Origin: Nannochloropsis salina CCMP1776
Taxonomy: Eukaryota > Sar > Eustigmatophyceae > Eustigmatales > Monodopsidaceae
Length of the DNA: 64,000 nt
Direction of reading: 5' to 3'
Assembly: GCA_004565275.1 (NCBI GenBank)
Contig: SDOX01000183.1
Span: forward strand, 308,192 to 372,191
In this document: in pieces, positions 33,880 through 43,676 of the stretch
Position numbering within the stretch: position 1 is the first letter of the stretch
Layout: every line of letters begins with the position of its first letter
Translations under genes and position numbers: made by a program
Notes under the pieces: generated by a model
Seen by the model: the letters and a program-made list of their open reading frames with translations, nothing else
The model's database searches: none
What the model was told of the DNA's origin: nothing

Positions 33880-36570
33880 ATGTTGTTCAAACACCAGCTT
33901 CCTGGACCGGTGCGAAGCGGGGTCTCGACAGTGCTTGATGTATTTAACCCTGGAAGCTCCCCCACTTCCGTGTACATTGCTGTCACTTCAGGAACTTCGC
34001 GTCTCTATATTTATCGATGGGATCGCTTTCTTGGGGTCGTGGAAGCGCCCAATGCGATTACAAGCTGTAAACTTGTCCTGAGGAGAGGCGCCATCAAGCC
34101 GTCTCTGTCCCTTTTCATAGGCTGTCAGCCTGCTGCCGTGTTCATCGTCGAGAATTTGGAGGCCATGCTTAATGGCATTGACAACAATGGTAAAGGAATA
34201 ACTCGCGCTGGCTTTTTGCGCTTGGGAGTGGATCAATTTCGCTCTGTCCTACCTGAAAAAGCTCTCAAGGTCATCAGTTTCGAAGGAGGGGCCGTCGGGG
34301 CTGCTCTTACAGAAGACATTTCCTCCGAAAGAAACATTTTCGCCGTCGTGGAGACAGAGGCTGCAATGGCTGTGTGTTGCGTCTCCAGCTCTATGCAGGG
34401 TGATGCGCGACTTCCTTTTATCATTCTGTCGGGTCGGCACAACTGCGGGCGAGGGCCCATGTTGTCTACCTCGACTGGGGCTCATCTCTTGCTTATTATT
34501 CATTCAAGAAACCATAAGCAGATATCGATGACTGCTTCTCAACTTTACAGCGCACCACTCCCAGGGGCGCGCTCTTCACCACGAAGCGACGCCGCGCCCT
34601 GCCAGGCCGGCACGCTGAGGAAAGGGTTTGCGAGTAAAGTCATCGCCTTGGTTGCGTTCGCCGCCGGCGAGGCCAAAGACGTGGTCATTGCTCTGGAGGA
34701 AACCGGATGGTTGTCCCTGCTACCCGTTTCACAGGTCGAGGACATGCCCGTGAGCGGGAAAACGCACCGGGTTCGCCTCAGTTTGGGAGCTACCGATAAG
34801 AGGGTCCGAGCCGCAGTCGTTGTGGGCGATTTCCTGGCCTGCCTATCCTCTCGAGGAGTTGTGTGGCTTACTCCCTTGTCCAATTGTTTTAGCAAGCGGC
34901 CAGAGGAGGGACCGCGCTGGGAGGAGTCGATGGCGGTGCACTGCGCGCGCCTAAACTGCGCCCCCAACGTGGTGGCCATGGCCGCCTCCCCCTCGTCTTT
35001 GCTCCGCCCTGCTCTCTTCGTCCTCACACAACAAGGTCGACTCCTGTGCTTTCAAGACCTCCCGTTCACCCCCTTATCCTCCCAACCCCCTATGGACGCG
35101 CCTGTCAGGGCCGTGGGAGCGCGGTGCGAGGAGAAAGCCTCCCTCAAGGTCGAAGCGATCCTCAGACGTGTGGAGGACGCCTGCAGACGCACACAGGCCT
35201 CTCACTTGGAACTGACGAAGACCGAGGAAGATCTGAAGAGGCTGCGGGCAGCGTGGGCCGTGGCTGCGGGCAAGAGTTTCCTGATCGCTTCGATTGACGT
35301 GACACACGCTTCCTCCCCTGCTACAATACCCCCCCCCAGCCTCAAGGTGCGCTTGCACAATGCCACTGAGGACGAGGCTTTCTCTTTGCAAGGATGGTCG
35401 CTTATGCTGCGAGTCGAAGGGGCGGCTCCCTCCATCTCGCCAGACCCCGTATGCGGCCTCCTCCGAGCCCTGTCGCCGCCCGGAGCGGGGGTCCTGGTGG
35501 GGGCAAGCTGGCCTCTTCCAGACCTGGGGCCGAGGGAAGACTTTCGAGCAGAGACACCGCTTCCTAACACGGGCTCTCTTCTCCCGCTGACGGCCCGCCT
35601 CTCGCTTTGCTTGCCTTTCCTGGCTGCCTTGCCTAGTGCTAGGGGAGACGCTGGGATTGCAGGAAATTCGGAGCAGGCGGGCGTGTGCCTGGAGCTCGGC
35701 TCGCGGCCGTTGGACATGCTTGATTTGGCTCATCCTGTAGAGAGAGTACCTGCCACTCCTTCAGAGGTGCGGGCCCTGGAGGTGGAGGCCAGAAAGCAGG
35801 GCCGTGGTCCGAGCTGGGAACGGTGTCTGGCGCGGGCTCTGCTTGCGGACGTGCTTGGGAAAGAGGGAGAGGGAGGAGCTGAAATTAGAAATCTCAGTCA
35901 TAGGGAAGGGCCCAGTAGCGCTAAGCAAGGGGGTGTGTTGGGGTCATCGCCGAGGCCCCTTCTATCATCGACACTGCGTATCTTGTGGCCTGTGGTTTCC
36001 ACAGGGAGGGAGCACCTTCAAAACTTCTACGGAGATGCAGCACCATGCTCCGCACCGTTACCAGCTTTAGCCGACATTCTAGGTGCATGTGACGGAGCTA
36101 GGATGTCACTGAAAGGGCAACAGCGGACATTGGCTATCCAAGCTCCTGAGGGCGAGGTCTTGCTCGCCCGTCTGCTGGCCGGGGACATGCGGGTCCGGAT
36201 GGACGAGAGTGAGGGTGTCGAAGCGATGGCTCTTCAGCTCAAATTTTATGGTACAGACCAAGGCCTTCTTAGCTTGCTCAGGGCGACATGTTGTCAACGA
36301 TTAGGACCGGGAGCATCCGTGCGCACGCGGAGATTGTTGCTAACCGATACGCGTATGAAGACGCTCGAATCGGTTCATCATCAGCTTGCCGCGCTTGCAG
36401 CAGAGCTACAGAATAGCCATGACGTTAGAAGTGGGAAGGGGGAAATAGATCGGAACCGTTTGGGGTGGAAATTCGATATGGCGCGACGAACAGCAAGACT
36501 GGCAGTCGTGCTGAGTCGAGAGGTCGACGAGGCTTTCCTCCTAGATCTGCGACCGGACTTTCATGATTGA
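33880..36570 (+). CDS. Large protein with beta-propeller, coiled coil and beta-sandwich layout (FAAP100/FANCB-like candidate)
   Basis: Intronless gene for 896 residues; I do not recognise the family with certainty. Residues 1-400 are rich in short beta-strand-like segments, as in a beta-propeller (SVYIAVTSGTSRLYIYRWD, LLIIHSRNHKQIS, VVWLTPLSNCF). About 420-455 is a charged helix (LRRVEDACRRTQ, LTKTEEDLKRLR) likely to form a coiled coil. A beta-sandwich-like part follows (SLKVRLHNATEDEAFSLQGW), then a mixed C-terminal region. Propeller, coiled coil and sandwich in that order is the layout of FANCB and FAAP100 in the Fanconi core complex, and also of BBSome subunits BBS2/7/9. The algal group suggested by this window is not usually ciliated, which would favour the former. 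This rests on layout only, and both alternatives are inference. Confidence 0.4.
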   Translation: MLFKHQLPGPVRSGVSTVLDVFNPGSSPTSVYIAVTSGTSRLYIYRWDRFLGVVEAPNAITSCKLVLRRGAIKPSLSLFIGCQPAAVFIVENLEAMLNGIDNNGKGITRAGFLRLGVDQFRSVLPEKALKVISFEGGAVGAALTEDISSERNIFAVVETEAAMAVCCVSSSMQGDARLPFIILSGRHNCGRGPMLSTSTGAHLLLIIHSRNHKQISMTASQLYSAPLPGARSSPRSDAAPCQAGTLRKGFASKVIALVAFAAGEAKDVVIALEETGWLSLLPVSQVEDMPVSGKTHRVRLSLGATDKRVRAAVVVGDFLACLSSRGVVWLTPLSNCFSKRPEEGPRWEESMAVHCARLNCAPNVVAMAASPSSLLRPALFVLTQQGRLLCFQDLPFTPLSSQPPMDAPVRAVGARCEEKASLKVEAILRRVEDACRRTQASHLELTKTEEDLKRLRAAWAVAAGKSFLIASIDVTHASSPATIPPPSLKVRLHNATEDEAFSLQGWSLMLRVEGAAPSISPDPVCGLLRALSPPGAGVLVGASWPLPDLGPREDFRAETPLPNTGSLLPLTARLSLCLPFLAALPSARGDAGIAGNSEQAGVCLELGSRPLDMLDLAHPVERVPATPSEVRALEVEARKQGRGPSWERCLARALLADVLGKEGEGGAEIRNLSHREGPSSAKQGGVLGSSPRPLLSSTLRILWPVVSTGREHLQNFYGDAAPCSAPLPALADILGACDGARMSLKGQQRTLAIQAPEGEVLLARLLAGDMRVRMDESEGVEAMALQLKFYGTDQGLLSLLRATCCQRLGPGASVRTRRLLLTDTRMKTLESVHHQLAALAAELQNSHDVRSGKGEIDRNRLGWKFDMARRTARLAVVLSREVDEAFLLDLRPDFHD

Positions 36571-37016
36571 CTATTTGAGTTGAATGAGGTTGTATAAAGT
36601 AAGTATAGATAATCAAGATAGAGTTTGTAGATAGAGCATCGCTTGAATGAGCGCAAATCTTGCAAGTGCGATCGCAGACTCCGCAGGCCTGGGGGCGGGG
36701 CAGGAGGTTAGGTGCCAAGTAACGGCAAATTTGAACGATGGGCCTGAAATTGATCCTGCTTGGCCCTGACACGCCATGCTCAGAGCGGCTCTCAGTGCGC
36801 AGTTTGCATTGTTTGAACTCAAGCATACTTCGATTCCATTCTAGTCCACTCGAAAGCCATTATTTTTCCGCGCGGTGCATCACGCGTCGGTGCCGAGCTT
36901 ACTGAAAGTACCCGAAAATCGTGCGATGGCATTCCCACGAGCTAGCTGTCTACTTCTTGACAACTGTCTTTTCCCCTCCCCCCTACATGAAGGCTCGCTG
37001 CTTCTGGCCTTGAGCA
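36571..37016. other. Intergenic region between two plus-strand genes
   Basis: About 450 bases that should hold the 3' flank of the FAAP100-like gene and the promoter of the DENN gene. No gene was recognised. Confidence 0.4.
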
Positions 37017-40000
37017 ATGACAATCTCAATGTCGCCAGCACAGGAACCCCGGACGGTGCCATTGGTGTCCCGCCGAGTCACGCCAACATCTCGTCATTTG
37101 CCTTCGAGCCCCCAGTCTCCTCCATCCGCTGCCAAACTCGCAGCAACCAGGCCCATAAATGCCCTTTCTGATGGACGAAGGGATGATGTTAAATGCCCCT
37201 ACAAATGTCGTGCTCCCCCTCTGTTGGTAGGCCTGGGAGATTCTGGACGTGTCCATGAGCACAGGACAGAAGAAAAACCACCTTCCCTCCCAGAGCGAGA
37301 GAAGGTTGAGAGGCTGCAGCGAAAAGTTTCCCGACTGGAGACCGAAAACCTGTTGCTGCGGCAGCAAATGAAATTGCATCTACCAAACGCATCCTGGTCG
37401 AAAACCCCATCACCCTTTGCGCTGCAGGGCACTTCTGCGATGTCGGCCTCTAACACTCCCGCAACAAAGGCGTGCGAGCGCTATCAAGAGAGCGTGTCAT
37501 CACCCTTCTCGACTTCCTCTTCAGCGTCGCCAAAGTACCCTCTCGGTGTGTCTCGATTTTCCTGGCCACCTGGAAGGAGTATGAAGGAATGCGTGCAGGA
37601 GGGCGAGCGTTCAGATGATCCGGGCTTCCCAACTGGCGGCGATGATACCCGGGTTCAGTTTGGGACTCCTCGACGCACGGCCAAGATCATGAAACGCGCA
37701 GCAAGCCGAGGTACAACACGAACTTCCATGTCGCCGGCGGCAGTGCTGTCCTCGACCCCATTCAGTGAGTTTGCCATCGTCGGTATCCAAGAGAGCATCC
37801 TAAGGGGGGAGGTGTCCCCCGCCCCTTGTATGCAGCCTGTAGAGGCGATGGAGGTCGTGATGGGTGAAAGCCCAGAGGAAGAAGCCAAGCCTAGGGAGCT
37901 GAGCCGGATCAGTGAATTTTGCTTCCCTCAGGGTGGGCGCCTAGATCTCGCGCCCGCGACGCAGATAAATGTGTGGACCGGGACGCATCGCGACCAGACC
38001 CATGTGCTCCAGTTCACGGACGAGCAAGGCGCCACGTCTTACGGCGTTTGCTTGACCATCTACGAGGCGCGCGTCGACTGTCCGCCGTCGCTGATTAAGG
38101 CCTTGCAGGCAGTGCGGAGGAAGCACGCGGCAGCGCGGACGCTGCAGTACTTTGTCAGGCGGCGTGTAGGTCTCTCATCGAGGAGCAACAAGACGCTCCG
38201 CCGTAGCAAGAGCAGCCGAAGCAGGAGCGGCAGCTACAGCAACAGCGACACAAACAGTGCTATCGTCAGATCTAAGACTAGCGTCGTTGCTTACCAGACT
38301 GCAGGCAGCGACCTTGCGGGCGTCACTTACGAAGGTAAAGGTGCCCGCCGAGGGCTCCTGGACCATGTCAGGACCGGCATGCGTAAGCTGCAGCAAGGCG
38401 GTAGATGGGGCACGCCCAGGGGGGATTGCCAGCGGACTAGAAGTCGAGCAATGAGGCTGGAGGGACAGGATTGGGAGCGGTCGCAGCTGGGTAGGGAAGT
38501 GTCGGGGGATGTGGATGAGTACCGCCGACTGGTTCGCGCCACCGAAGCTTTGTGGGGGAGTGCTGTGGTGTCCACCTGCCGCTACAGGGTTTCGCCTACT
38601 TACAAGGTATATTGCCAGCAGGAGCGAGATGAGATAGATTTTGTGGTGGTGGCGCCGCGGTGCTTCTGCCTGATCAGCCACCAACCCAATCATCCAGTCC
38701 TGTGCAAACTCTTGTCTATCATTGTCGAACGGGAGCGCACAGAGCCGCAGAGGGAAAACGTGCTGTCCGCGTTGAAGCGACGACGCAGCTGCAATGCGCT
38801 GTCACTTGTATGCTCGCCCTCTGGCAGCCTGTGTTCATCTCCCACTGTCGCGGGTACCTTGATGGAGAAGTATGCAGGCGAGGGCGCAAGCGGAGGGGGC
38901 GCCGGAGCCATGGGCGGAGCAATCTATTACGCTCCCGATGGGGGACACTTCAGTGGCGACAACGATCTAGTTTCCTCGCGGCGACGGTTTTTGCGGTATA
39001 TCCAGCAGGATGTGGTCTTTCCATCCACAGGGATCCTCACGCTCTCTTTTCCCCCGTACGCCCCCTCGACAACCCGCCTGGACCTCCCTCTTGTGCCACT
39101 GCAAGACTGGACTGTAGCAGTGCTTTTCTCGCACGTCTCGGTGGATGTGATCATCAAGTGCGTCAATCTTCTCCTCCTTGAGCAGAGCCTGGTCGTTATA
39201 GGCGAGGACCAAGGACTAGTAAGCGCGATAAGTACGGCTTTCGTCAGCCTCCTCCAGCCTTTCAAATGGGACGGGGTCTTCATTCCTCTGCTTCCAACAG
39301 CCTTGAGCGACATTCTTCAGTCTCCGGTGCCCTTTGTACTGGGCGTCCAACCTCCTTTCGACCCCACTCGTAGCACCCCTCACGCCGCCGCCTTGCACAT
39401 CGGCCGCTGTAAGGAGCACCTTCGTCTTCCCGATCTGACCGTCAAGTTGCCCCTCTGCTACCAGCTGTTGCAAGCTCTCAAACAAGCGTCAGAGCTTTTC
39501 TCTTGTCGTCGGTCCAGGTGGGCGAATCTTCATTTAGCCACTTACATGGCTGGACTCACAGGAGACGAGAGACAGGCATTGGCGTCCCTCCGAGGTATCT
39601 TTCGTGAATACGTGCAAGGGCTTTGTGGAGACCTTGCCTACCCAGGGGCATGGAGGAAATACGGAACTTTTGATAGCACCAGCGAAACATTCGAGTTCTT
39701 TCCGAGCTGGTTCTTAGAGCCGATGCGGATGATGTTGGAGTATCAGAGTGCCTTCGTTCACACGCAGATGTTCTCCTCCTATGTCGACAAAAGAAGAACC
39801 GAGGACATGCAAAAGTCTAGACAGAGGCAGCGATGTGGGGCCTTTTTGGCGACCTTTTTGGCCTTTCGATACCGGATCAGGCGACTGCGGCGAATGTCTA
39901 GTTTTGCCGTGCAAGTTCGCGAATACGTGGGCAACTTCGGAGGCAACGAGTGGATGGCTGAAGCGAGAGAATGTGTGTCGAAGGAAAGTGAAGCGTCTAC

Positions 40001-40076
40001 GGATGGGGTGCGATATCCCTTTCGGGGCTATGTTGCGAGGCCATCGCCTTTGCGCATTGGGGAAGAGGAACATTAG
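37017..40076 (+). CDS. DENN-domain protein (putative Rab guanine-nucleotide exchange factor)
   Basis: Intronless gene for 1019 residues. Residues 1-300 are Ser/Pro-rich, with one coiled-coil segment near residue 93-120 (EKVERLQRKVSRLETENLLL). The tripartite DENN module follows. The upstream DENN part contains THVLQFTDEQGATSYGVCL and, after a basic linker, DFVVVAPRCFCLIS. The central DENN core contains LLLLEQSLVVIGEDQGLVSA and PFKWDGVFIPLLP, then FVLGVQPPFDP. The downstream part lies around FREYVQGLCGDL and FVHTQMFSSYVDKR. DENN proteins activate Rab GTPases by catalysing GDP release. Which Rab is served is not predictable. The linker between upstream and central parts is long (about 280 residues), with RS- and Gly-rich stretches. 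Family call is firm. Confidence 0.88.
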   Translation: MTISMSPAQEPRTVPLVSRRVTPTSRHLPSSPQSPPSAAKLAATRPINALSDGRRDDVKCPYKCRAPPLLVGLGDSGRVHEHRTEEKPPSLPEREKVERLQRKVSRLETENLLLRQQMKLHLPNASWSKTPSPFALQGTSAMSASNTPATKACERYQESVSSPFSTSSSASPKYPLGVSRFSWPPGRSMKECVQEGERSDDPGFPTGGDDTRVQFGTPRRTAKIMKRAASRGTTRTSMSPAAVLSSTPFSEFAIVGIQESILRGEVSPAPCMQPVEAMEVVMGESPEEEAKPRELSRISEFCFPQGGRLDLAPATQINVWTGTHRDQTHVLQFTDEQGATSYGVCLTIYEARVDCPPSLIKALQAVRRKHAAARTLQYFVRRRVGLSSRSNKTLRRSKSSRSRSGSYSNSDTNSAIVRSKTSVVAYQTAGSDLAGVTYEGKGARRGLLDHVRTGMRKLQQGGRWGTPRGDCQRTRSRAMRLEGQDWERSQLGREVSGDVDEYRRLVRATEALWGSAVVSTCRYRVSPTYKVYCQQERDEIDFVVVAPRCFCLISHQPNHPVLCKLLSIIVERERTEPQRENVLSALKRRRSCNALSLVCSPSGSLCSSPTVAGTLMEKYAGEGASGGGAGAMGGAIYYAPDGGHFSGDNDLVSSRRRFLRYIQQDVVFPSTGILTLSFPPYAPSTTRLDLPLVPLQDWTVAVLFSHVSVDVIIKCVNLLLLEQSLVVIGEDQGLVSAISTAFVSLLQPFKWDGVFIPLLPTALSDILQSPVPFVLGVQPPFDPTRSTPHAAALHIGRCKEHLRLPDLTVKLPLCYQLLQALKQASELFSCRRSRWANLHLATYMAGLTGDERQALASLRGIFREYVQGLCGDLAYPGAWRKYGTFDSTSETFEFFPSWFLEPMRMMLEYQSAFVHTQMFSSYVDKRRTEDMQKSRQRQRCGAFLATFLAFRYRIRRLRRMSSFAVQVREYVGNFGGNEWMAEARECVSKESEASTDGVRYPFRGYVARPSPLRIGEEEH

Positions 40077-40472
40077 AAGGGGCTGAACACGTTGTGGAGT
40101 ACAACGTAGCGCAGACAGTGTACATAGGCATATATCCATACTTGTGCCGTGAGTCGGGTTCCAGTGTACAGAGCCATAAGGAACCTTTCACAAACACAGA
40201 ATCAATGTGCAAATCTTTTATCACTATCTGTATGTTCTCAAGTTCTCATTTTCGAAAATTTTATTGTGGAAGTGAATTTACATTTTCCGGTTATTGTGTA
40301 CTTTGGCTTCTGACATTCCGCCCGACCGCGCTCTCAGCCATCGCACCATACGGGACCTTTTACTGTGTTGTTCCCGCCCTACTTCTGACGTTTAACAAAT
40401 ACGTCATCTACACAATGTATGTACATTTACACAAGAAACACGTAATGCCCTTCTACACAGAGGCAGACAAGG
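40077..40472. other. Convergent intergenic region
   Basis: About 400 bases between the DENN and kinase stop codons, AT-richer than the flanking genes. It holds the two 3' UTRs; nothing else was seen. Confidence 0.4.
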
Positions 40473-43001
40473 TCACAAGAACAACTCACCCTCCCCAGGT
40501 GAGTCCACACCGTTGTCCACCTCCTTCGTCTGCACCGGGCGGGAGGCCGGCGGACAAGGAAGGGCCTGGAACGTGTGGCCTCTTCCGTCCTCGGAGCCCT
40601 CATCCTCGTCCTCCTGGTTTTCCTTCTCGTCGGCACCGGCCTCGTCGTACCACTTCCTGAGGCCCGCCTGCCCTTTCTTCCGGGCCTGCAGGGGGGTGGC
40701 AGGGCAACGCAGATTCGTGTCGCCCCTGCTTTCAGACTTCTTCCGAACCCCTTTTCCACCTCCACCAAGGCCACTGCCCGTCTCGACCCGCTCGACTGAA
40801 CGCAAGCGTTTCTTGCAGACAGGGGATGCGTGGTGCGGGGCATCGGCGTCAAGAAGAAGCAGAGGACTGCCACTTGGCGAGGCCTGATTCTCATCCTCCC
40901 TCTCGAAACTTGCATCCTCTCCCTCCCTTACCCTTGTCTTTTCCTTCCGACTCCCCTCCTCGTCCGTCTCCTCCTCGTCCAGCAAGACCACATCTGCGGC
41001 CACGACAGACAGGGGAAGGGGGGGAGTGCCCGCGGGGTCCTCTAGGGAGAGAGTGGGGGTCGCGTCGGGTGAGAGCTGCGGAGAGGACAGGAGCGCCGCA
41101 TCCCCCCGTCCTTCCTCTGATACATGGACAGGCAGCTCCGAGGGAGACAAGCCATCTCCGCGCCCCTCACCATTTTCTGCCTTCAAGTGTTTCGTTCGGA
41201 AGGCCATGGCCGTTGGCCCCACGAGTTCCACCAATCCTTCCTCCTCCGTCGAGCCCCCGACCTCCTCTTTCCCTCGCACAGGCTTATGCGCATCGTGCGC
41301 TGATGCGATCGGTAGTTGAGCGGGGCCGAGCTGGAAAATGGCGGGGGAGTCCAGGTCAGCGTGGGCGCCGGGAGGGGAGGCAACCAAGGGCCGCGCGGCC
41401 GCTGCCACCATCCTCGCAGCCTCCTGCGACAAGAATGGCTTGAGGAGGGTAAAGGGGAAGCTCTCGGCCAAAAAGGGGTGCATAAGCGCCTGAAAAGCTG
41501 AGAGGCGTGAGCGCGGGTCGAGGTCGAGGAGGCCACAGACAAAGCCGATCAGGCTCGAGTCCTGGGAGCGCAGGAGGTCGTGGACGAGACGGCGATGTCG
41601 GTCCCGGTCGTAGCGGAAGGAGTTCGGCGGCCCCGCGGGGTCCGTGAGGGCCGTGGCGGCCTGGAGCGGGTCGTCGGGGAGGGAAAGGATCTCCCGCCGC
41701 AGCCGGTGGTCGGGCCCGAAGTAGGCCGTGTAGAACTTGCCGGTCACGAACGCGCGCGCAGGGAGAGGCCCGAGGACGGAGAGAATCCGCTTGACCATCA
41801 GCGCTTGGGAGGAGGCGCGGAAGAGCGGCCGGCCCAGGTAGAGCTCGACGAGGAGGACCCCCAGGGACCACATGTCGATCTTGTGGTCGAAGGCTCGCCC
41901 CCCGCACCCCCCCACCAGGACCTCGGGCGCCCTGTAGCCCAGGGTCTGAATCTCGTAATCATCCCGGTACAGCTTGACCTCACGACTCTTTATGGCGTTC
42001 CCGAGATCGGTCAGACGCACGTGCTGACCCCAACCCCCTCGAGGAGAGTGCTGGCCTCTCTCCGGCCCGAGGGCCCCGCCCATGGGCCCTGCGAGAAGCA
42101 CGTTCTCGGGCTTCAGATCCGCGTGGATCACGTCCTGATTGTGTAGGAGCAGGAGCGCTTTGACCAGGTGCAGGGCGGCCTCCCGCACAAGCGGCACTGT
42201 CAAACCGGGGCCTGCCCCTCGCCCTCCGTCCCGCCTGCCGTCTCTGCCCACCGAGTGCGGGGACGCGTGCAGGGGCTGTCGAGAGAGCTCCGGTCGGGAT
42301 GGAGAGCCTGTGAACAGTGGGTGGATGTAGTCCTGGAAAGATCCGCCCACACAGAGCTCCATGACGATACAGAAGTGGCCCATGAAGTCGAAGGCGGAGT
42401 GGAAGCCTACCAAGGCCGCGTGCGGGCCCTCGGGCATGTCATGGATCATTCGCAAGCACAAGGCCTCGCGCTTACCGATTTCCGCATAGTTCAGGTTCAA
42501 GATTTTGATCGCCACCTGTGTTCTCCGTGGATGGAAGGTGTCCTCGGCGCAAATGATCTGTGCGAATGTCCCTCGCCCTATTGCACGAATAAAGCGGTAC
42601 CGGGCCAGCATTAAAGGCAAATGCGGTCCCAACCGCAAGGTCCCGTCATCCGACGTGAACAAGTGCGTCTCAGAAGTGCTGAAGGCTCTGGGTCGCCGCT
42701 TCTCCCTGCTCTCCCGTACGTGCTCGTAAACCCTAGCCAGGCCCAGAGTAGCCTGATACAGGAGCGGGGGAGCCTCGTGCGCCCGGACCCTGTACCCCCT
42801 TGACTGTTGGTCGACAAGGTCTTTGGTACCACTGCTACAGCCAGTCCCATACCGTGTGAAGCCCTGAGGATGTACCGATGCTTTTCGTGCAATGTCATTA
42901 CGCTCTTGCACCGCGGAAGCGCCTCCATCGATGAGCCGGGCCGGTAGCGAAGGTGGTGCGGACAAGGGAAGCGGAGGAGGGGAATCTTGGTCCTCTTCCA
43001 T
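40473..43001 (-). CDS. CMGC-like protein kinase (DYRK/PRP4/CLK group) with DLG motif
   Basis: Intronless 842-residue protein kinase. The Gly loop is IGRGTFAQI, the ATP-binding lysine is Lys166 (VAIKILN), and the catalytic loop is VIHADLKPENVLL with Asp295. The magnesium motif is DLG rather than DFG (RLTDLGNAI, Asp332). The activation segment ends QTLGYRAPEVLVG, and IDMWSLGVLLVELYLGRPLF follows. The H-x-D-L-K-P-E-N loop and large C-lobe inserts suggest the CMGC group near DYRK/PRP4. The usual activation-loop Tyr-x-Tyr is not visible, so subfamily is uncertain. An insert of about 50 residues precedes helix E. The C-terminal third (from about residue 560) is low-complexity, acidic and Ser/Pro-rich. 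A good donor-like sequence close to the stop leaves open a small 3' exon. Confidence 0.88.
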   Translation of the reverse strand: MEEDQDSPPPLPLSAPPSLPARLIDGGASAVQERNDIARKASVHPQGFTRYGTGCSSGTKDLVDQQSRGYRVRAHEAPPLLYQATLGLARVYEHVRESREKRRPRAFSTSETHLFTSDDGTLRLGPHLPLMLARYRFIRAIGRGTFAQIICAEDTFHPRRTQVAIKILNLNYAEIGKREALCLRMIHDMPEGPHAALVGFHSAFDFMGHFCIVMELCVGGSFQDYIHPLFTGSPSRPELSRQPLHASPHSVGRDGRRDGGRGAGPGLTVPLVREAALHLVKALLLLHNQDVIHADLKPENVLLAGPMGGALGPERGQHSPRGGWGQHVRLTDLGNAIKSREVKLYRDDYEIQTLGYRAPEVLVGGCGGRAFDHKIDMWSLGVLLVELYLGRPLFRASSQALMVKRILSVLGPLPARAFVTGKFYTAYFGPDHRLRREILSLPDDPLQAATALTDPAGPPNSFRYDRDRHRRLVHDLLRSQDSSLIGFVCGLLDLDPRSRLSAFQALMHPFLAESFPFTLLKPFLSQEAARMVAAAARPLVASPPGAHADLDSPAIFQLGPAQLPIASAHDAHKPVRGKEEVGGSTEEEGLVELVGPTAMAFRTKHLKAENGEGRGDGLSPSELPVHVSEEGRGDAALLSSPQLSPDATPTLSLEDPAGTPPLPLSVVAADVVLLDEEETDEEGSRKEKTRVREGEDASFEREDENQASPSGSPLLLLDADAPHHASPVCKKRLRSVERVETGSGLGGGGKGVRKKSESRGDTNLRCPATPLQARKKGQAGLRKWYDEAGADEKENQEDEDEGSEDGRGHTFQALPCPPASRPVQTKEVDNGVDSPGEGELFL

Positions 43002-43676
43002 GATAGTATCCCTGTGCCCGGCTAACCAAACGCAACAGGTTCACGACCGCGTCGCGCCATTCATCGAGCTTGTTTTCGGGTGCCTCTACGGGTCGAGAGA
43101 AATGACGGAGAGGAAATGGGTTCATGCACGGGTACGAGAAAGCACGATCAGCCAAGACTGCGCAACAGTGAGCGAGAAAAATACCCACGATTTACGTCGG
43201 GAATGCTTCCCTGTTGGTTGTGCCTAGCTTCTGCGATTTTTCAATGCACTAATTCACGCGTGGTCACGAACATCGATGTTCGTGTGTGGATGCGATTTTA
43301 AGGCAAATTGCCTCCCATGAGTAAGGGGGTGTTTCTCGCTCGAGGAGGTACCATGGCAAAGGAAAGATCAAAGTCGACGGCAATGGAGAGGCTAGTTCTC
43401 CTCGAAAAGGAGCTATAAATTAAAAATGAATGCTTTCAGTTTTAGAATCTCTCCCCCTCCCCCCAATGCCTCGCGATGAGAAGCAAGACCGCAGCCTGCC
43501 ATGGCACTTTTTTCGCGCAACACCCCATCCACGTCCCTTATCCTGTACAGGTTTCCATCCACGCATTTCACCAACAGGCAGGCTTCAGTCCCGTCATCGC
43601 CTACGTAAAGTCAAACCAAATATGTCATCAAAAGGTTATAAGGTACTTGCAGACGAAGATTGTGACGAGATGATGT
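43002..43676. other. Intergenic region upstream of the kinase
   Basis: About 675 bases between the kinase start and the PHF5A stop, both minus strand. It includes the kinase promoter and the PHF5A 3' UTR. No further gene was recognised. Confidence 0.4.
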
